Positions 54,593 through 63,737 of a DNA stretch of 64,000 bases are shown piece by piece. The stretch comes from Emcibacter sp. Its GTDB lineage: Bacteria; Pseudomonadota; Alphaproteobacteria; Sphingomonadales; Emcibacteraceae. Location: contig JAJFIQ010000019.1 of the NCBI GenBank assembly GCA_021774785.1, positions 1,054,001 to 1,118,000 on the forward strand. The letters run 5' to 3'. The position numbers and the translations under genes were made by a program. A model generated the notes under the pieces. It had not been told where the DNA came from. It worked only from the letters and a program-made list of their open reading frames with translations, and ran no database searches. Positions within the stretch are counted from its first letter, which is position 1. Each line of letters opens with the position of its first letter.

Positions 54593-55366
54593 TTAGCCAA
54601 AACGCCGCCATAACAAGCCAAGCCCCAACAGGCCAAAGCCTATCGCGCCATAACCTATAAGACCTAATGAAGTTGCTTCATCGGCTTCAGAAACAGCAGA
54701 TTGGTCCTGATTAACGGTCAGCTCGTATGCTGTTGGTGATTCCCATAGAAGGTAAGTATTCGGGTGGGAGCCTTCCCCGCCATCATTTTGGAATGAGAAT
54801 TTAAAGCTATAGGTTCCTGCAACTGTGAAAATACTATTTAGAGGCCCACTCTCATCAAAAATTCTACCCCCCTTGGGGCCTTCTTCAAGATTATAGCGAT
54901 AAGCGTCCGGCGTTGTGGCCGCTTCGCCATAGATAACATTCTGTACGCCTGATGAAATACCGTCATCATTATTATAATCCAGCATGGCAGATAACGTTTC
55001 ATTGTCAGGATTTGTTACAGTAACAATAATATGACCACCAAAGACAACTCTGCCCTGACCAAAAAACACTTTTCCCTCATGCCCTGTGAGAGCCATCTGG
55101 GGTTCTGGGATATTATTCCATGCGATCCATGTTGTATTTGCCGGATCAATATCCACTGTAACCGTAGCCGTTTCATATTCTCCCTTATTCGCCGGTGTTG
55201 AGAAATATTCAGCAACAGAAACTGCGTATACTTTGGCATGGGAAACATTGATATTTGCAATTGATAATATTATGAACAATACAAATAAGCTTATAAGATA
55301 TTCGGCTAATCTTCCCCGTTTTTTAGTTATTTGTACAATCAAATTATTTTCATCAAGCAATAACAT
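54593..55366 (-). CDS. Exported protein with PEP-CTERM-like C-terminus
   Basis: A 257-residue protein. A signal-like hydrophobic segment lies at residues ~20-40 (AEYLISLFVLFIILSIA). The mature part is beta-rich and has VLWESPTAYELTV-like strands with no known catalytic motif. The C-terminus is LIGYGAIGFGLLGLGLLWRR, the glycine/leucine helix and basic end of PEP-CTERM-type sorting signals, though the PEP itself is not seen. A long N-terminus before the signal may mean that the start lies at a later methionine. It may be a surface protein processed by an exosortase. It lies next to the SYLF gene on the same strand. Confidence 0.6.
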   Translation of the reverse strand: MLLLDENNLIVQITKKRGRLAEYLISLFVLFIILSIANINVSHAKVYAVSVAEYFSTPANKGEYETATVTVDIDPANTTWIAWNNIPEPQMALTGHEGKVFFGQGRVVFGGHIIVTVTNPDNETLSAMLDYNNDDGISSGVQNVIYGEAATTPDAYRYNLEEGPKGGRIFDESGPLNSIFTVAGTYSFKFSFQNDGGEGSHPNTYLLWESPTAYELTVNQDQSAVSEADEATSLGLIGYGAIGFGLLGLGLLWRRFG

Positions 55367-55475
55367 TTTTTGTGTCCCTCCTTATATTTTTCACTCTTTT
55401 GCATTATGGATTTATAAAATAAAAGACAATATAATCATCAATCAATAAATTATGGCTTTCACTCACAAAAGAACC

Positions 55476-56036
55476 TCACTTGTTCAGTTTTTTGTTTTTC
55501 CAGTATTTGGTTCCCTGCAAAGTGGCTTGCAGGGCTAGGCCTTTTTTGGTCATCTGATAAAGTGTCACGCCACCAACAGCGGTTCCCGAACCACTAACTT
55601 CACCGCCTTCATCATCCGTCTTTGCTGCGGCATCGGCTTGGCCGGAAAAATCCCAGCCTTTATCAACAAAGGTATCAAATGCGGAACGATCATGAAAAAT
55701 CATAACCGCCCGATAGTCTTTTATGCCAAGACCAATGCCGACACCACCAGTAGCCATTCTCATAAAAGTATTTTTTCCGGTTTTATTGTCATGAGCTACG
55801 CCCTTGCCGCTACCCGCAGAAAGAAAAATAAGATTAACGCCACCATTGTTAAAGACCGCGTAACCTTCTGCTTCCTTGATCATTGATTTCGTTTCAGGAT
55901 TATTTTCATAGAGCTGCGCCAGAACCTCCGTCCGCATTTCAAGAATTTCGGCTCTTTTCTTTTCTTTGGATTTTGCCATCGCTGAAAGCGGTACGATAGT
56001 TAGTGCAATGATTAAAATAATTTTTTTAAACATCAT
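55476..56036 (-). CDS. Secreted SYLF (Ysc84-like) lipid-binding protein
   Basis: 186 residues from the ATG at 56036, preceded by GGGAG; the four-residue extension from TTG 56048 is not supported. The signal peptide is FKKIILIIALTIVPLSAMA. The SYLF/Ysc84 domain follows: LYENNPETKSMIKEAEGYAV, FLSAGSGKGVAHD, MRMATGGVGIGLG, YRAVMIFHDRSAFDTFVDKG. In eukaryotes the domain binds phosphoinositides; bacterial members are exported and their role is unclear. It stands between two PEP-CTERM-like genes, all on the minus strand. Confidence 0.88.
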   Translation of the reverse strand: MMFKKIILIIALTIVPLSAMAKSKEKKRAEILEMRTEVLAQLYENNPETKSMIKEAEGYAVFNNGGVNLIFLSAGSGKGVAHDNKTGKNTFMRMATGGVGIGLGIKDYRAVMIFHDRSAFDTFVDKGWDFSGQADAAAKTDDEGGEVSGSGTAVGGVTLYQMTKKGLALQATLQGTKYWKNKKLNK

Positions 56037-56157
56037 ATAATCTCCCAATTGCTTCTAAATGATCATAACATCAAAAAATAATAATGATACTAATTGAAAT
56101 TTGAATAAAAAAACGGCCAAAAAATGGCCGCTTAAATTTTATCTGATTACATAGAAA

Positions 56158-56769
56158 TTATGGTCGACGTTTCCGCGAAAAGCCTAAACCAAACAGACCA
56201 AGTCCAAAAATTGCCAGAGAAGCCGGTTCAACGACATCAATAGCTCTGGATTGATTACCTTCTGGAACAACTGAAACACCATTGAGCGCGGTTATAAAAA
56301 CATCGGTGGAAAATGTAATCTGAAAATCCTGATTGAACCCAAATACGCCGCTGGCTTCTCCTGTATTGGTGAATATCAGACAGCATTGACCTATTGCCAA
56401 AAGATAAGAATTCTCAGACAGGTTAGGTAAGACGAGTAGAGAGTCCAGCCAACTTGTTGATTCATCGATGCTTTCTGCCGGATTAGAATCATCATTCACG
56501 GCTATCAACGACCCGGTAAAAGACGATAATGGCGATCCGTCATCCAAGCGCAGTGTTAAGTAAGGGTCATCAATACCAATGCCCAAAGGCCCCCCAGTGA
56601 AACCATCAGCGAAAATATCAATGGTCAGATCGCCCCCAAAATGGTCAAACTGAATGATACCCCATTGCGTATCACCAAAGACTTTATCGATAACGACGGT
56701 ACTATTGGCCGTTCCAGGAAAACCAAATGAAACAAAAAATAATATTATATAAAAATATTTTTTAAACAT
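56158..56769 (-). CDS. PEP-CTERM-tailed exported protein (DVUA0089-like)
   Basis: A 203-residue protein with a signal peptide (YFYIILFFVSFGFPGTANS). The beta-rich body has LTIDIFADGFTGG, DPYLTLRLDDGSPL and LIAVNDDS, a pattern common in small PEP-CTERM proteins of the DVUA0089 group. The C-terminal sorting signal is VEPASLAIFGLGLFGLGFSR with a basic end. The PEP is VEP, followed by the membrane helix and RKRRP. It should be exported, cut by an exosortase and placed on the surface. An exosortase is not in the window. Confidence 0.8.
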   Translation of the reverse strand: MFKKYFYIILFFVSFGFPGTANSTVVIDKVFGDTQWGIIQFDHFGGDLTIDIFADGFTGGPLGIGIDDPYLTLRLDDGSPLSSFTGSLIAVNDDSNPAESIDESTSWLDSLLVLPNLSENSYLLAIGQCCLIFTNTGEASGVFGFNQDFQITFSTDVFITALNGVSVVPEGNQSRAIDVVEPASLAIFGLGLFGLGFSRKRRP

Positions 56770-57196
56770 TACTGTACTCGTTACTACTTATTTTAAAGGT
56801 TTTTATCTAATGCCTTATCAGATAACATAAAGACTATACTAAAATCAAAGAAATGTTGGCATAACACCCATATATTGTAGTTCATTCATATTCGTTATAC
56901 TATTTTATAGTATAATTTCAGAGCTTACTAAATGCTTAATAGTCACCATAGTATGTGGAATTTTTCCCCGGTTACTGCCAAACCCTTTATTATCATATAG
57001 TAATTAGTCTATTGCACTGATGTAGCGTAAATAATATGAAATATTATGTTAAGCCAATACCCTTGAACAAATGCCGATAAAATACTACATTTATAGAGAG
57101 GGATATTTAGTTTTCTTTATTTTGCCATTTTCATAGCCCAATATAACTAACTGAATATAACAACCCTAATGAAGTAATACATAACAGGACTTTTCT
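56770..57196. promoter_or_regulatory. Intergenic region with a 9-bp palindrome
   Basis: No gene is seen in these 427 bp between the PEP-CTERM gene and lptC. A perfect inverted repeat TTATACTAT-TTT-ATAGTATAA lies at 56895-56915 and could be an operator or a short hairpin. The promoter of the lpt-rpoN cluster should lie in the right half, but no element stands out. Confidence 0.3.
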
Positions 57197-57907
57197 GTGA
57201 CCGTAAACAGAACATTTAAACCACACACTGAAACATCTGAACATCTTAATAGCCTGCTACCGATGACAACCGTCACCTATCGGCAGATGCAGAGTGAAAT
57301 TGACCGGATAGCCCTGTTAAAAAAAATCATGCCAATTTTTACGGTGATCGTATTTGTTGCGTTGGTCCTGTGGCCCGTGCTCAACAGCAAGGAAGGCAGT
57401 TTTACACTTGCCATCGACCGTCTGGATGAGCGAGATGAAAATGCCAAATTGGTCAAACCGCGCTATGTCGGAATTGATAAAAATAATAATCCTGTCAATA
57501 TTTCCGCAGAAATGGCATTCCGTAAAAGCAATGACGACAAGGACTATTACCTGAAAAACCTTATTGCTGATATGAAAATGAGCAATGGAAGCGGCATTGA
57601 AATTCAAGCCACAAACGGTATGTTAGATGCCAAAGCGCAAGAGGTTACATTGGATGGTTCCGTAACAATTACGACGGAAAATGACTTTAATCTAAAAACA
57701 GCACAGACCTTGTTTCTTATAAATGAGAAAGTTGCCACCGGAGAAGATGGTGTGAACGGTACTATACCTTTTGGAACCTTTAGTGCTGATAAATTTCATG
57801 TGGATGTGGATCAGGAAATTATCCGCCTTAAAAATAATGTAATTCTGCATTTCGACCCGGATAAACAAATAGATTCACCAGAATCTAATAGTGATAAAAA
57901 ACAATAA
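57197..57907 (+). CDS. lptC: LptC, periplasmic LPS-export protein
   Basis: A 236-residue protein starting with GTG. A single membrane helix at ~40-60 (KIMPIFTVIVFVALVLWPVL) anchors it, and the periplasmic part is a beta-jellyroll (GSGIEIQATNGMLDAKAQEV, GSVTITTENDFNLKTAQ). It passes lipopolysaccharide from LptBFG to LptA. It leads the cluster lptC-lptA-lptB-rpoN-hpf-ptsN, the standard order in alphaproteobacteria, which supports the call as sequence conservation is low in LptC. It is longer than E. coli LptC (191), as is usual in this group. Confidence 0.9.
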   Translation: MTVNRTFKPHTETSEHLNSLLPMTTVTYRQMQSEIDRIALLKKIMPIFTVIVFVALVLWPVLNSKEGSFTLAIDRLDERDENAKLVKPRYVGIDKNNNPVNISAEMAFRKSNDDKDYYLKNLIADMKMSNGSGIEIQATNGMLDAKAQEVTLDGSVTITTENDFNLKTAQTLFLINEKVATGEDGVNGTIPFGTFSADKFHVDVDQEIIRLKNNVILHFDPDKQIDSPESNSDKKQ

Positions 57908-57927
57908 AACCTAAAGGAAACAATATT

Positions 57928-58479
57928 TTGGGTATTAGTAAATATAGCAATAAAGAATTAGTCGCTTTAGTTTTAGCTATCGGAATGATACTCCCTGTTT
58001 ACTGGGCTGAAGCACAAGTTACAGCAACGGCTGAGACCAAGCTTGATACAAAAGCACCCGTCGATGTTAGTAAAGATGTCAGCATAAGTGCCGATGAATT
58101 GGAAGCAAATTTACGTAAAGACATTGTTATTTTTGTTGGCAATGTCCTGGTAAGTCAAAAAGATCTAACCCTGAATTCAGACCGTATTACAGTTTTTTAC
58201 CAAAAAGGGAAAAATGAGAAATCCTCTATCAACCGTATTGATGCCTCTGGCAGTGTTAAATTAACCACCCTGACGGAAACCATAAACGCAACTTGGGGCA
58301 TTTATGATTTTACCGACAAAATTATCACACTGGGCGGTAAGGTAGTTTTGAAAAGAGAAGATGGCGAAATTAACGGCAAAAGACTTGTTTATAACCTTGA
58401 TACCGGCCTGATCACCATTGATGGCGACCCTAAGGATAAAAACCGTGTGAAAGGGCAATTTACACTACCGGAAAAATAA
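57928..58479 (+). CDS. lptA: LptA, periplasmic LPS-transport protein
   Basis: A 183-residue protein starting at TTG 57928, preceded by AAAGGAAAC. The signal peptide covers residues ~10-32, ending near YWAEAQ. The OstA/LptA domain follows: ISADELEANLRKDIVIFVGN, VLVSQKDLTLNSDRITVFYQ, KIITLGGKVVLKREDGEING, with the repeated beta-strand pattern that forms the LPS bridge across the periplasm. It lies 20 bp after lptC and 59 bp before lptB in the same direction. Confidence 0.93.
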   Translation: MGISKYSNKELVALVLAIGMILPVYWAEAQVTATAETKLDTKAPVDVSKDVSISADELEANLRKDIVIFVGNVLVSQKDLTLNSDRITVFYQKGKNEKSSINRIDASGSVKLTTLTETINATWGIYDFTDKIITLGGKVVLKREDGEINGKRLVYNLDTGLITIDGDPKDKNRVKGQFTLPEK

Positions 58480-58538
58480 TCCGGCAAAAGGTCAAATAAT
58501 CACAGCAGTCTGTTAACATTTATACGATAAAAGAAGAT

Positions 58539-59321
58539 ATGACCCCAAAGCAAATATCACCACTACAGGAAAACGTCACCACCACTGTCCCTCAATTGAG
58601 CAATGGACTGGTTATTGACGCCGTAGAAAAAAATTTTAGCAAACGTCCGGTCCTGAAAGGCGTTAGCCTCTCTGTGGAAAAAGGGGAGGTCGTTGGCTTG
58701 TTAGGTCCAAATGGTGCCGGCAAGACTACAACATTTTATTCCATGATCGGTTTAATTGAGCCCGATGCAGGGCGAATATTACTGGATGGTCATGACATTA
58801 CTTGTCTTCCCATGTATCGGCGGGCAAGGCTTGGCATAGGTTACCTGCCACAGGAAGCATCCATATTTAGGGGCATGACAGTGGAAGAAAATATCTGGGC
58901 TGTTCTTGAAATTAGTGAACCGGATAGAAAAACAAAAGAAGAAATGCTGGAAAGTCTGTTAACTGAATTTTCCATAACCCATATCCGACATGCATCGGCC
59001 CTTGCCTTGTCTGGTGGGGAACGCAGACGCGTTGAAATCGCCCGTGCTCTGGCAACCCGACCCGGGTTCATCTTATTGGATGAGCCTTTCGCGGGAATCG
59101 ATCCCATAGCGATTTCTGACATACGTAATCTGGTTTCGCATCTTAAGGACCGTGGGATTGGCGTTTTAATTACCGATCATAATGTCCGAGAAACCCTTGA
59201 AATCATTGACAGAGCATACATAATTCACGACGGACAGGTGCTAATGTCAGGAACGCCGGAAGAAATAGTCGCAAATGAAGACGTTCGTCGTGTATACTTA
59301 GGAGACAGCTTTAGCTTATAA
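58539..59321 (+). CDS. lptB: LptB, LPS-export ATPase
   Basis: A 260-residue ABC ATPase with Walker [22 protein letters not shown]-loop [20 protein letters not shown], signature [16 protein letters not shown] and Walker [16 protein letters not shown]. The switch histidine is in [11 protein letters not shown]. It powers extraction of LPS from the inner membrane with LptF and LptG, which are encoded elsewhere. A 20-residue N-terminal extension precedes the usual LptB start, and an internal start near [11 protein letters not shown] is possible. It sits between lptA and rpoN. Confidence 0.97.
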   Translation: MTPKQISPLQENVTTTVPQLSNGLVIDAVEKNFSKRPVLKGVSLSVEKGEVVGLLGPNGAGKTTTFYSMIGLIEPDAGRILLDGHDITCLPMYRRARLGIGYLPQEASIFRGMTVEENIWAVLEISEPDRKTKEEMLESLLTEFSITHIRHASALALSGGERRRVEIARALATRPGFILLDEPFAGIDPIAISDIRNLVSHLKDRGIGVLITDHNVRETLEIIDRAYIIHDGQVLMSGTPEEIVANEDVRRVYLGDSFSL

Positions 59322-59338
59322 AGCGGGGTAAGATAATT

Positions 59339-60892
59339 ATGGCACTTTCGCCACGAATTGAATTAAAACTATCGCAATCACTGGTCATGACACCCCAGTT
59401 GCAGCAAGCTATCAAGTTGCTGCAATATTCTAATATTGATCTTGTGGATTTCGTAAATCAGGAAATTGAAAAAAACCCGCTGTTAGAATTGAGTGATAAT
59501 AACCAATCCGATGCTAGAACAGCCGAACAAAACAAAGAGAACGCTCAAAATACCGCTGGTGAAACATCGGAAGTTAAACCTACTGCCACTTCCGATGATT
59601 ACCTAAATAATCCTGGGGCTGAGAACCTGAATTCTGAAGCGGCACTGGATACAAATTTTGATAATGACTTTAACAATGACTGTGTAATTGATGCTGTTCC
59701 TACTTCTGCATCCAGCAATGATCTGGGCCTGAGTTCAAAATCGATGATGGGCGGTGGCGGTAGCTTTGATCACTCAGACTTTGCGATGGATCTTCGACTA
59801 ACAGATAATATTTCTTTAAGCGACCATTTGCTGGAACAATTAAACCTGCTGTCTGAGCAAGCCAACGACAAAATTATTATTCGGTTTTTAATAGGAATGC
59901 TGGATGAGTCCGGATATCTATCTGAAAGCTGTGAATTAATTGCCGAAAGATTTGGCTGCGACGTCGATGAAATAGAACGGATCATTGGCATTGCTCAAAC
60001 TCTGGAGCCGGTCGGTGTTTTCGCCCGTGACTTAAAAGAATGTCTCAAAATTCAACAGATAAATAATGACCGTCTTGATCCGGCCATGGAAATACTTCTG
60101 GATAACCTGGACCGTCTGGCAAATCGTGATTATCCGGCACTATTGAGGCTCTGTAAAATTGACACCGAAGACCTGAAGGATATGATCGAGGAAATACAGT
60201 CCCTCAATCCCAAGCCCGGCCTCGCCTTCAGTACAAACATTACTCAGGCCGTTATCCCGGACGTCTTCATACGCAAGACCCCCAAGGGGAACTGGATCGT
60301 TGAATTAAACAATGAAACCCTGCCGAAGGTACTGTTTAATAACAATTATCTCACAGAAATTAAAAGTCATGCCAAAGACAAGAAAGACAAGGATTATCTT
60401 GCCGAATGTGCGGCCTCTGCCAGTTGGCTGGTCAAGGCCCTGGACCAAAGGGCCAGAACAATCTTAGCGGTTTCAACTGAACTGGTTAAACATCAGGAAA
60501 ATTTCTTTAATGAGGGCATTAAACACCTCAAGCCCCTTAATTTGAAAACAATAGCCGATGCCATTGAGATGCATGAAAGTACAGTGAGTCGCGTGACCTC
60601 CAATAAATTCATAGCAACCAATCGTGGCATTTTTGAAATGAAATATTTCTTCACCACCGCCATCGCATCAGTAGAAGGCGGCGAGAGCCACTCATCTGAA
60701 TCTGTTAAATATACGATTCAGGCTCTGATTGATGACGAAGAACCGAAAAAAATTCTCTCTGACGACAAACTGGTCAATATTCTGAAATCGGAAGGTATTG
60801 ATATTGCAAGAAGAACTGTCGCCAAATATAGAGAGGCTTTAAATATTCCCTCTTCCATACAACGGAGGAGAATTAAGAATGCTGCATTTTAA
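59339..60892 (+). CDS. rpoN: RpoN, RNA polymerase sigma54
   Basis: A 517-residue protein. Region I contains PRIELKLSQSLVMTPQLQQA, rich in Gln and Leu, and contacts activators. An acidic linker lies at ~50-150. The core-binding region and the HTH have IEMHESTVSRVTSNKFIATN. The RpoN box is RRTVAKYREALNIPSSIQRR at the C-terminus. It is required for promoters such as the one at 7110 and by the two activators in this window (RtcR and the LuxO-like regulator). It lies 17 bp after lptB and is followed by hpf and ptsN, as in most proteobacteria. Confidence 0.98.
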   Translation: MALSPRIELKLSQSLVMTPQLQQAIKLLQYSNIDLVDFVNQEIEKNPLLELSDNNQSDARTAEQNKENAQNTAGETSEVKPTATSDDYLNNPGAENLNSEAALDTNFDNDFNNDCVIDAVPTSASSNDLGLSSKSMMGGGGSFDHSDFAMDLRLTDNISLSDHLLEQLNLLSEQANDKIIIRFLIGMLDESGYLSESCELIAERFGCDVDEIERIIGIAQTLEPVGVFARDLKECLKIQQINNDRLDPAMEILLDNLDRLANRDYPALLRLCKIDTEDLKDMIEEIQSLNPKPGLAFSTNITQAVIPDVFIRKTPKGNWIVELNNETLPKVLFNNNYLTEIKSHAKDKKDKDYLAECAASASWLVKALDQRARTILAVSTELVKHQENFFNEGIKHLKPLNLKTIADAIEMHESTVSRVTSNKFIATNRGIFEMKYFFTTAIASVEGGESHSSESVKYTIQALIDDEEPKKILSDDKLVNILKSEGIDIARRTVAKYREALNIPSSIQRRRIKNAAF

Positions 60893-61125
60893 AAAAGACA
60901 ACACAGGAAAAAATCAAATAGCGTTTCCTGTGAAATCAGCAAAATAGGATGGTATGATATTGACTATTTCATATTTTTTTATACAGCGGAAGTTTGTGAA
61001 TACTTGACAAATGTAAAGTCAGACACTAAGTTCCCCGCCTTTGGACAATATTTAATACAATCTATGTATTTTTTATTGTTCAGGCTTTCATTAATAAAAG
61101 CTATTTGAGAATGGTTAGATCCAAA

Positions 61126-61707
61126 ATGAAAATAATCGTTACAGGAAGACAAATGGACATTGGCGACAGTATGAAGTCATATGTTGAAGGCCATATCGAC
61201 GGAATTGTTGATAAATATTTTGAGAATACTATTGATTCAATCGACGGAACTGTAACGATGTCGAAAAATGCCCATCTCCATCGTGCAGATTGCAATGTGC
61301 ATTTGGGACATGGGGTATATTTGCAAACCTCAGCGGAAGAAGTAGATGTATATGCTGCCTTTGATTCCGCAGCCGAAAAGCTTGAAAAAAGATTGCGCCG
61401 CTATAAAAGACGGCTAACCAATCACCACAAAAGCCGTTCAAACGGTCAGGAAACAATACCCGCACAATATAATGTTTTTGAAGCCGAAGCCGAAGCGACG
61501 GATGAACCCGACGAACATCTTCAGCCAGCGATCATAGCCGAAATGCAACTTGATATTCCGGAAGTATCCGTAAGTGATGCGGTAATGAGACTGGACCTAG
61601 GTGAATTACAGACCCTGATGTTCCGCAACAGCTCTCATGGCGGATTAAATGTGGTCTATCGCCGTACCGATGGCAATATCGGTTGGATAGACCCAAAAGT
61701 GGATTAA
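61126..61707 (+). CDS. hpf: HPF, long-form ribosome hibernation factor
   Basis: 193 residues from the ATG at 61126 (MKIIVTGRQMDIGDSMK); upstream starts at 61105 and 61111 would add residues not usual in the family. The N-terminal HPF/YfiA domain binds the 30S decoding site (HLHRADCNVHLGHGVYLQ; KLEKRLRRYKRRL). After an acidic linker, the C-terminal domain (~135-190) with AVMRLDLGELQTLMFRNSSH marks the long form that makes 100S ribosome dimers. It follows rpoN by about 230 bp and precedes ptsN. A TTGACA at 61004 with weak -10 TAAGTT could be its own promoter. Confidence 0.95.
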   Translation: MKIIVTGRQMDIGDSMKSYVEGHIDGIVDKYFENTIDSIDGTVTMSKNAHLHRADCNVHLGHGVYLQTSAEEVDVYAAFDSAAEKLEKRLRRYKRRLTNHHKSRSNGQETIPAQYNVFEAEAEATDEPDEHLQPAIIAEMQLDIPEVSVSDAVMRLDLGELQTLMFRNSSHGGLNVVYRRTDGNIGWIDPKVD

Positions 61708-61724
61708 CAACAGAAAACTGTCGT

Positions 61725-62192
61725 ATGGAAATTACTGACCTGATAGATCTGAACGCAATAGTTCCGGATCTAAAAGCATCCAGCAAGAAACAAACCTTGC
61801 AGGAACTGGCTAATTACGCAGAGAAGATCATTCCGCAAGCGCATCATGACATTCTGGATGTACTGCTGGAAAGAGAAAGACTGGGGACAACCGGTGTGGG
61901 GCACGGCGTTGCTATACCCCACGGGAAATTTTCCAATCTGGATCGGCCCTATGGCCTTTTTGCCCGACTTGATCAGGCCGTTGATTTTGAATCTCTGGAT
62001 GATCAACCCGTTGATCTTATCTTTCTGCTGCTCGTACCGGAAACAGCTGGTGCCGATCACCTGAAGGCCTTGGCAAAAGTTTCCCGAACGCTGAGAGATA
62101 AGGCTATTTGCGAAAAATTGCGCGGGTCCGAAGGCGGGGATGCCATATATGCCATACTGACATCACCTTCCCAGTCAAGCCACGCAGCTTAA
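61725..62192 (+). CDS. ptsN: PtsN, nitrogen-related EIIA phosphoprotein
   Basis: 155 residues from the ATG at 61725; the frame extends to a TTG at 61683 inside hpf, which is unlikely. The phosphorylated histidine is in GVGHGVAIPHGKFS. LLERERLGTTG and LIFLLLVPETAGADHLKALA are family motifs. As the end of the nitrogen phosphotransferase chain it regulates potassium uptake and nitrogen/carbon balance by protein contact. It starts 17 bp after hpf. The strong inverted repeat at 62211 ends the cluster. Confidence 0.96.
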   Translation: MEITDLIDLNAIVPDLKASSKKQTLQELANYAEKIIPQAHHDILDVLLERERLGTTGVGHGVAIPHGKFSNLDRPYGLFARLDQAVDFESLDDQPVDLIFLLLVPETAGADHLKALAKVSRTLRDKAICEKLRGSEGGDAIYAILTSPSQSSHAA

Positions 62193-62210
62193 CCAGAGCT
62201 AATCTATAAA

Positions 62211-62245
62211 AAAGGGGCTGATCCAGCATTTGGATCAGCCCCTTT
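62211..62245 (-). terminator. Bidirectional terminator between ptsN and the SPOR gene
   Basis: A perfect 15-bp inverted repeat (62211-62225 with 62231-62245) has the loop GCATT. On the minus strand it is followed by TTTTTT, giving a strong terminator for the TPR/SPOR gene. On the plus strand the stem ends in TTT and then AATATT, a weaker stop for ptsN. Confidence 0.9.
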
Positions 62246-62264
62246 AATATTGCTTTGTATCTGA

Positions 62265-63695
62265 TTAGGCACCATCATCCGGTTTTGCATCTGTTTTGTC
62301 GGAATAAACCTTGCGGCGGAATTTTTCTGCCTTCTCTGTATCTTCATCAGAAACGGTACCTTCGGCAACCTCCGGAATACGAACCCAACAATCAGTTCCC
62401 TGTTCTCTGATTTCCCGGCAGGCTACTTGCGCTTCTTCCAGACTAGTCAGAGGACCGGCATTCAGGCGATAATAAAACCCATGTGGTCCACCTTCATATT
62501 TGGCATCCCCTAGGTCAATTTCGGAACGCCTTGGTTCCAGATCACCAATAATGTCAGAATATTTCTTTTTCAATTTTTCCCAACCGGGCATCAATTCAGA
62601 TTTATTACGATAGGCTGCTATTTGTAACGCCCATCCCTGTGGGCCCAACAATGGCGGAATATCTTCTACTACGGGCTCAGGTTCCGGCTCAACAACAGCA
62701 ATCGGCTCTGGTGGCACTTCCACCAAACGGGCAACTGTTACACTCTTGACCCGGCTATCATCTGTATAAACTTCATTGGCTACTTCAATTACATCCGTCT
62801 TCGGGCTGGTGGACTGACGCACAACGGCATCAAACCGATCGCCAGAAGAAAGACTAGCCAAAATTCGGAAATATCCGAGGTTTTCATTAGCCAAATCTGG
62901 CCCATTATCAATAGAAAGCAGACGTGAAGACATCACTTCATTACCGGCAAGAGCATATGCCATAGCAAGATTTTGCCTATGGGTTGCCCCGGCATCCCTA
63001 TGCTGTGCTGCCTGCTTCAATGTTTCAATGGCTTGATCATGACGAGATTGCAATGCCAGTGATAATCCGTAGTTATTCAACAATTTCAGATTATCTGGAT
63101 CAACATTTAGACCATCCTTATAGACTTCCATCGCCGCCCTTGGGTTCCCTTGTAATTCGAGAGCAAGAGCCAGACTTGTAATAGATTCCACATCACGGGA
63201 ATTTATAGAAATCGCATCATGAAGCATGGGTACAGCCATTGCCGGACGATTGAGAGCGATATAGGTTTTGCCCAGCCCCCTTAGCGCACGCAAATTCTGT
63301 TCATCACGGGATAACGCAGACTGATAGGCCTTCTCTGCCTGCTGATATTGACCAACGGCCCGTAAGCTATCACCTAGTCCGACCAAGGGTGCAGAAGCAA
63401 AAGGATGATATTTCATGGCCCGGCGATACAGGGGTATTGCCGCATTATGGTCCCCTTCTGCGACCATTTCATTTGCCAGCGCAACAAAGCTGCTTTCGGA
63501 AGCGCGGCCCTGCGTTCCCACCGATTGTACAGTTTTGCTGTTTACAGGCTCATAGCTTGTCGTCTGATAATCAGACCCACTGGAACAGGCAACGAGAAAA
63601 AGTGGCATCGCAACGGAAGCCAGTATTTTACCCATAGTTGAACCGTGTTTTTTACGTGGTAATTTCATTGTTTCACTCTTATCAATCTTTATCAT
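62265..63695 (-). CDS. TPR lipoprotein with SPOR domain
   Basis: 476 residues from the ATG at 63695, six bases after GGAG; the frame extends four codons further. A basic N-terminus leads to a lipobox (LFLVACSS, lipidated Cys). Tetratricopeptide repeats at ~75-260 include ALANEMVAEGDHNAAIPLYR, YQQAEKAYQSALSRDEQNLR and LLNNYGLSLALQSRHDQAIE, in the manner of TadD. A proline/glutamate linker follows, then a C-terminal SPOR domain (WALQIAAYRNKSELMPGWEK) that binds septal peptidoglycan. It is a likely outer-membrane protein acting in division or pilus assembly. The partial gene at the right edge lies upstream on the same strand. Confidence 0.88.
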   Translation of the reverse strand: MIKIDKSETMKLPRKKHGSTMGKILASVAMPLFLVACSSGSDYQTTSYEPVNSKTVQSVGTQGRASESSFVALANEMVAEGDHNAAIPLYRRAMKYHPFASAPLVGLGDSLRAVGQYQQAEKAYQSALSRDEQNLRALRGLGKTYIALNRPAMAVPMLHDAISINSRDVESITSLALALELQGNPRAAMEVYKDGLNVDPDNLKLLNNYGLSLALQSRHDQAIETLKQAAQHRDAGATHRQNLAMAYALAGNEVMSSRLLSIDNGPDLANENLGYFRILASLSSGDRFDAVVRQSTSPKTDVIEVANEVYTDDSRVKSVTVARLVEVPPEPIAVVEPEPEPVVEDIPPLLGPQGWALQIAAYRNKSELMPGWEKLKKKYSDIIGDLEPRRSEIDLGDAKYEGGPHGFYYRLNAGPLTSLEEAQVACREIREQGTDCWVRIPEVAEGTVSDEDTEKAEKFRRKVYSDKTDAKPDDGA

Positions 63696-63737
63696 CTTAC
63701 ACTCCATTCCATAGGGCTCCGGTTAAACAGGCACACC

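Noticed and set aside
61004-61032. TTGACA with TAAGTT 17 bp downstream as a definite hpf promoter
   Set aside because: The -35 is good but the -10 is poor, so it is only mentioned with hpf and not listed as a feature.
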